This document shows, piece after piece, positions 42,016 through 43,949 of a stretch of DNA of 43,949 bases. Below the pieces are notes generated by a model that saw only the letters and a program-made list of their open reading frames with translations, was not told the DNA's origin and ran no database searches. Each line of letters opens with the position of its first letter. Within the stretch, counting starts at the first letter, position 1. The translations under genes and the position numbers were made by a program. The stretch covers positions 1 to 43,949 of IMG/VR virus record IMGVR_UViG_3300020437_000014; one strand, written 5' to 3'. The stretch is from a virus.

Positions 42016-43949
42016 CCTGTGCGACAAGGAATTCTGCAAAATCGTCATCAGAACCTCCACCAAAGATCATCATTTTACTTTGTGGTTGTTTTTGTGGTAG
42101 AGTAGAAATTTGATTGGAAGGAGACTCTATAACAAATATCTGTGCTTGTGGATCATCATAAGATGCGTAGGTTTCTAAAACTTTGAGAGCAGCTAAACCA
42201 TCTGCTTTATTTAATGCTCCCAATAATCCAGGAACTTTATCTTCGATAGCAGCAGTAGTGTCTGCATCAAAAACAAACTCTCTCCCCTCCTCTCCAAGAA
42301 CTGCTTTATGAGCCATATTCTTAGTGAATCCTCCACGTCGATATGCAATATGAACGTGATCATTATGTCCATAGGGTTCATTACCTTCATGCAAAAACTC
42401 AACAGGTTTCACTCCTTCCTTCTTATTAAATTCTCTTATTCCCTGAATGATCTTTGTCTGGTCATCCACGCCAGTCATTCCTTCTCTAGCATATCTATTC
42501 GGACCCCAACCACCAATATCAATAGCACGACCAACATAATGATAAGAATTGGTAGCATGTGGAGAGGTAACTCCACCATGTTCAGGGTGTTCTGTGACAC
42601 CAGAACCCCAACGTAATCCTCTTTCATTTAAGAATCTTCCCAGTCTTCCTGCAATTTTTGACCCCTCACTTTGGTTTCCGGTATCCTGAGCAGTCTCCAT
42701 ATTTACAGCAGGAACATCAACCTTTTTTTGTCCAGAGGATTGTCCAGATTCGGATGGTTGTCCAGATCCACCCCATGCAGTACCATTTGATCCAAATATT
42801 TTATTAACAACTCCACCCTGACCAAAGATATCCGGTAAAAAAGAAGCTCCAATATGAGGTATCAAGAATGGTAGTCCCACAGGAGTAAGTAGTGCGAGAT
42901 TTGGAAGTTTTACAATCCTCCCATCTTCCATAAACTCACTACTATCCTTTACGCCAAACAGTGAAGCAAACCTCCCTAGCAACGACTGAAGTCCCGCCAT
43001 CGCTGGAATATCAATCGTTGGAAAGTTATCAACAAATCTCTTAAATCCTTCTTTAACAAATTGACCAGCAAGACCACCAAGATCAAATAATAATTTGAAA
43101 GCATCGGTGATAGTCTTCATAAATTTTTCACCGGCGGCCTTTGGATCTTTTTCAAGAATTAATGTATACAATACATCACCAATAAATGTACCAATAGAAG
43201 ATCCAATTAGAGTTCCGATAATGGGGATGGGTATAAAACTTCCAGCAAGACCACCAATAGCAGCTCCAAGGCCCTTAAATGCTGCTTGACCTATGGGTTC
43301 TCCTGCGAGCAAAGATGAGACCGCAACAATTAAAGAACCCACGACTGGAACTCTAGAAAATCCTGCGCCAATTTTTTTAATTATTGGACCAGCAACTTTC
43401 ATTGCTTTTGGTCCAATTGTTTTTCCTATAACGCGAGTAGCAGTTCTACCAAGACCACCTTTAATCACCTGACTACCAGTCTTCTTTGTTATCTGTTTTG
43501 CTAGATCTCCCTTTAATTTTCCTTTAACTTTATCCAAGGGTTTTGGTTGTTTGGCAGCAGCCATTAAACTTCCAACAATAATTGCCGCATTGAATAAATT
43601 TGTGAGTTGCTTCGTCAACTCATGAAATCTTTCAACACCTTCTTCTCCAGATCTTTCTCTTAAAAAACCTTCCGCCCAACGATATGCTTTGAGGCCAACC
43701 GCAAGAAAAGATCCCAACCCATCAATAATTCCGGTAATTAGATTTGCAGCAAACTCTATAGTTCCACCAATAAATCCCACAATTCCCTGAAGTCTTGGTG
43801 CCTCGCCTACAAGTCTAGTTAAAATAAATCCTAAACCAATATTAAGAAAGAAATTTTTTATTGGATCTAAAAAACCTGTTCCAGGCAATTTAAATTTTCC
43901 TTTATCCTTGCCATCCTTTTTATCAGGACCTTTTTCTAACTCATCTTCC
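42011..43949 (-). CDS. Tape-measure-like protein with C-terminal LAS/M15-type peptidase domain (5' end cut)
   Basis: The reading frame remains open past a TTG at 43886-43888 to the right edge (EDELEKGPDKKDGKDKGKFK precedes it), so the true start lies outside the window. Numbering from the TTG, residues about 10-110 and 150-250 are hydrophobic, Gly/Ala/Ile-rich helices (IGLGFILTRLVGEAP; PIPIIGTLIGSSIGTFIGDV), typical of tape-measure proteins. Residues about 410-516 form a LAS-family metallopeptidase domain with SYHYVGRAIDIG (H450, D457; H-x6-D) and NDHVHIAY (H511, H513; HxH). Residues about 525-570 (AVLGEEGREFVFDADTTAAI) resemble the tail segment of tape-measure proteins. It would sit in the tail tube and could cut peptidoglycan during DNA entry. 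Tape-measure (gp29-like) identity is inferred; the peptidase motifs are seen. Confidence 0.8.
   Translation of the reverse strand, partial: EDELEKGPDKKDGKDKGKFKLPGTGFLDPIKNFFLNIGLGFILTRLVGEAPRLQGIVGFIGGTIEFAANLITGIIDGLGSFLAVGLKAYRWAEGFLRERSGEEGVERFHELTKQLTNLFNAAIIVGSLMAAAKQPKPLDKVKGKLKGDLAKQITKKTGSQVIKGGLGRTATRVIGKTIGPKAMKVAGPIIKKIGAGFSRVPVVGSLIVAVSSLLAGEPIGQAAFKGLGAAIGGLAGSFIPIPIIGTLIGSSIGTFIGDVLYTLILEKDPKAAGEKFMKTITDAFKLLFDLGGLAGQFVKEGFKRFVDNFPTIDIPAMAGLQSLLGRFASLFGVKDSSEFMEDGRIVKLPNLALLTPVGLPFLIPHIGASFLPDIFGQGGVVNKIFGSNGTAWGGSGQPSESGQSSGQKKVDVPAVNMETAQDTGNQSEGSKIAGRLGRFLNERGLRWGSGVTEHPEHGGVTSPHATNSYHYVGRAIDIGGWGPNRYAREGMTGVDDQTKIIQGIREFNKKEGVKPVEFLHEGNEPYGHNDHVHIAYRRGGFTKNMAHKAVLGEEGREFVFDADTTAAIEDKVPGLLGALNKADGLAALKVLETYASYDDPQAQIFVIESPSNQISTLPQKQPQSKMMIFGGGSDDDFAEFLVAQG

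Overview
The window looks like part of the late structural region of a T4-like marine myovirus, most likely a cyanophage of Synechococcus or Prochlorococcus. This is judged from protein sequence recognition and gene neighbourhood, without a database search. Every credible gene lies on the minus strand, so transcription runs from high to low coordinates. Genes are packed tightly, with several 1-4 nt stop/start overlaps. The sequence is AT-rich, and TATAAATA-like octamers of the T4 late-promoter type sit just upstream of many genes. Two tRNA genes, Thr(UGU) and Leu(UAA), are present, as is common in cyanomyoviruses. No integrase, transposase, CRISPR array, rRNA or bacterial housekeeping gene was seen.

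Region 1 (43949 to about 38733, upstream end) is the baseplate hub and tail core. It holds a 5'-truncated tape-measure-like protein with a C-terminal LAS/M15-type metallopeptidase domain, a gp27-like hub protein, a small acidic conserved protein and a gp5-like protein. The gp5-like protein has the OB-fold N-terminus but no visible lysozyme domain. Region 2 (38687 to 30853) holds a 1991-residue multidomain structural protein with repeated PA14-like modules, a small beta-helix-like protein that resembles a detached spike, a 287-residue conserved structural protein and a small partner.

Region 3 (30856 to 29962) is a compact island: a 63-residue protein, tRNA-Leu, an 89-residue protein and tRNA-Thr. 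It carries three good sigma-70-type promoters. The -35 hexamer of each overlaps the TGA stop of the preceding gene, and the island ends in an intrinsic terminator. It therefore looks transcriptionally separate from the late genes around it.

Region 4 (29922 to 1) is a roughly 30 kb run of fibre and adhesin genes: a 1966-residue fibre-like protein, a 674-residue Ig-like plus glycine-rich protein, two general fibre proteins, and then a five-gene cassette that appears twice in tandem. Each cassette copy has an adaptor-like protein with an EGALWWNSS motif, a giant adhesin (2423 or 1949 residues) built of SQVWS...VDGKLLIDA modules with SPRY-like and, in one copy, LamG-like domains, a small IITTEEL protein, a Trp/Tyr/Gly-rich propeller-like fibre, and a small tail-fibre-assembly-chaperone-like protein. 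A further fibre gene with Ig-like repeats is cut by the left edge.

Taken together, Regions 1 and 2 would build the hub, spike and baseplate periphery, and Region 4 would supply a large, modular and apparently expanding set of host-contact proteins. The tandem cassette array and the promoter-over-stop-codon tRNA island are the most noteworthy features. No gap without a gene exceeds about 120 bases.
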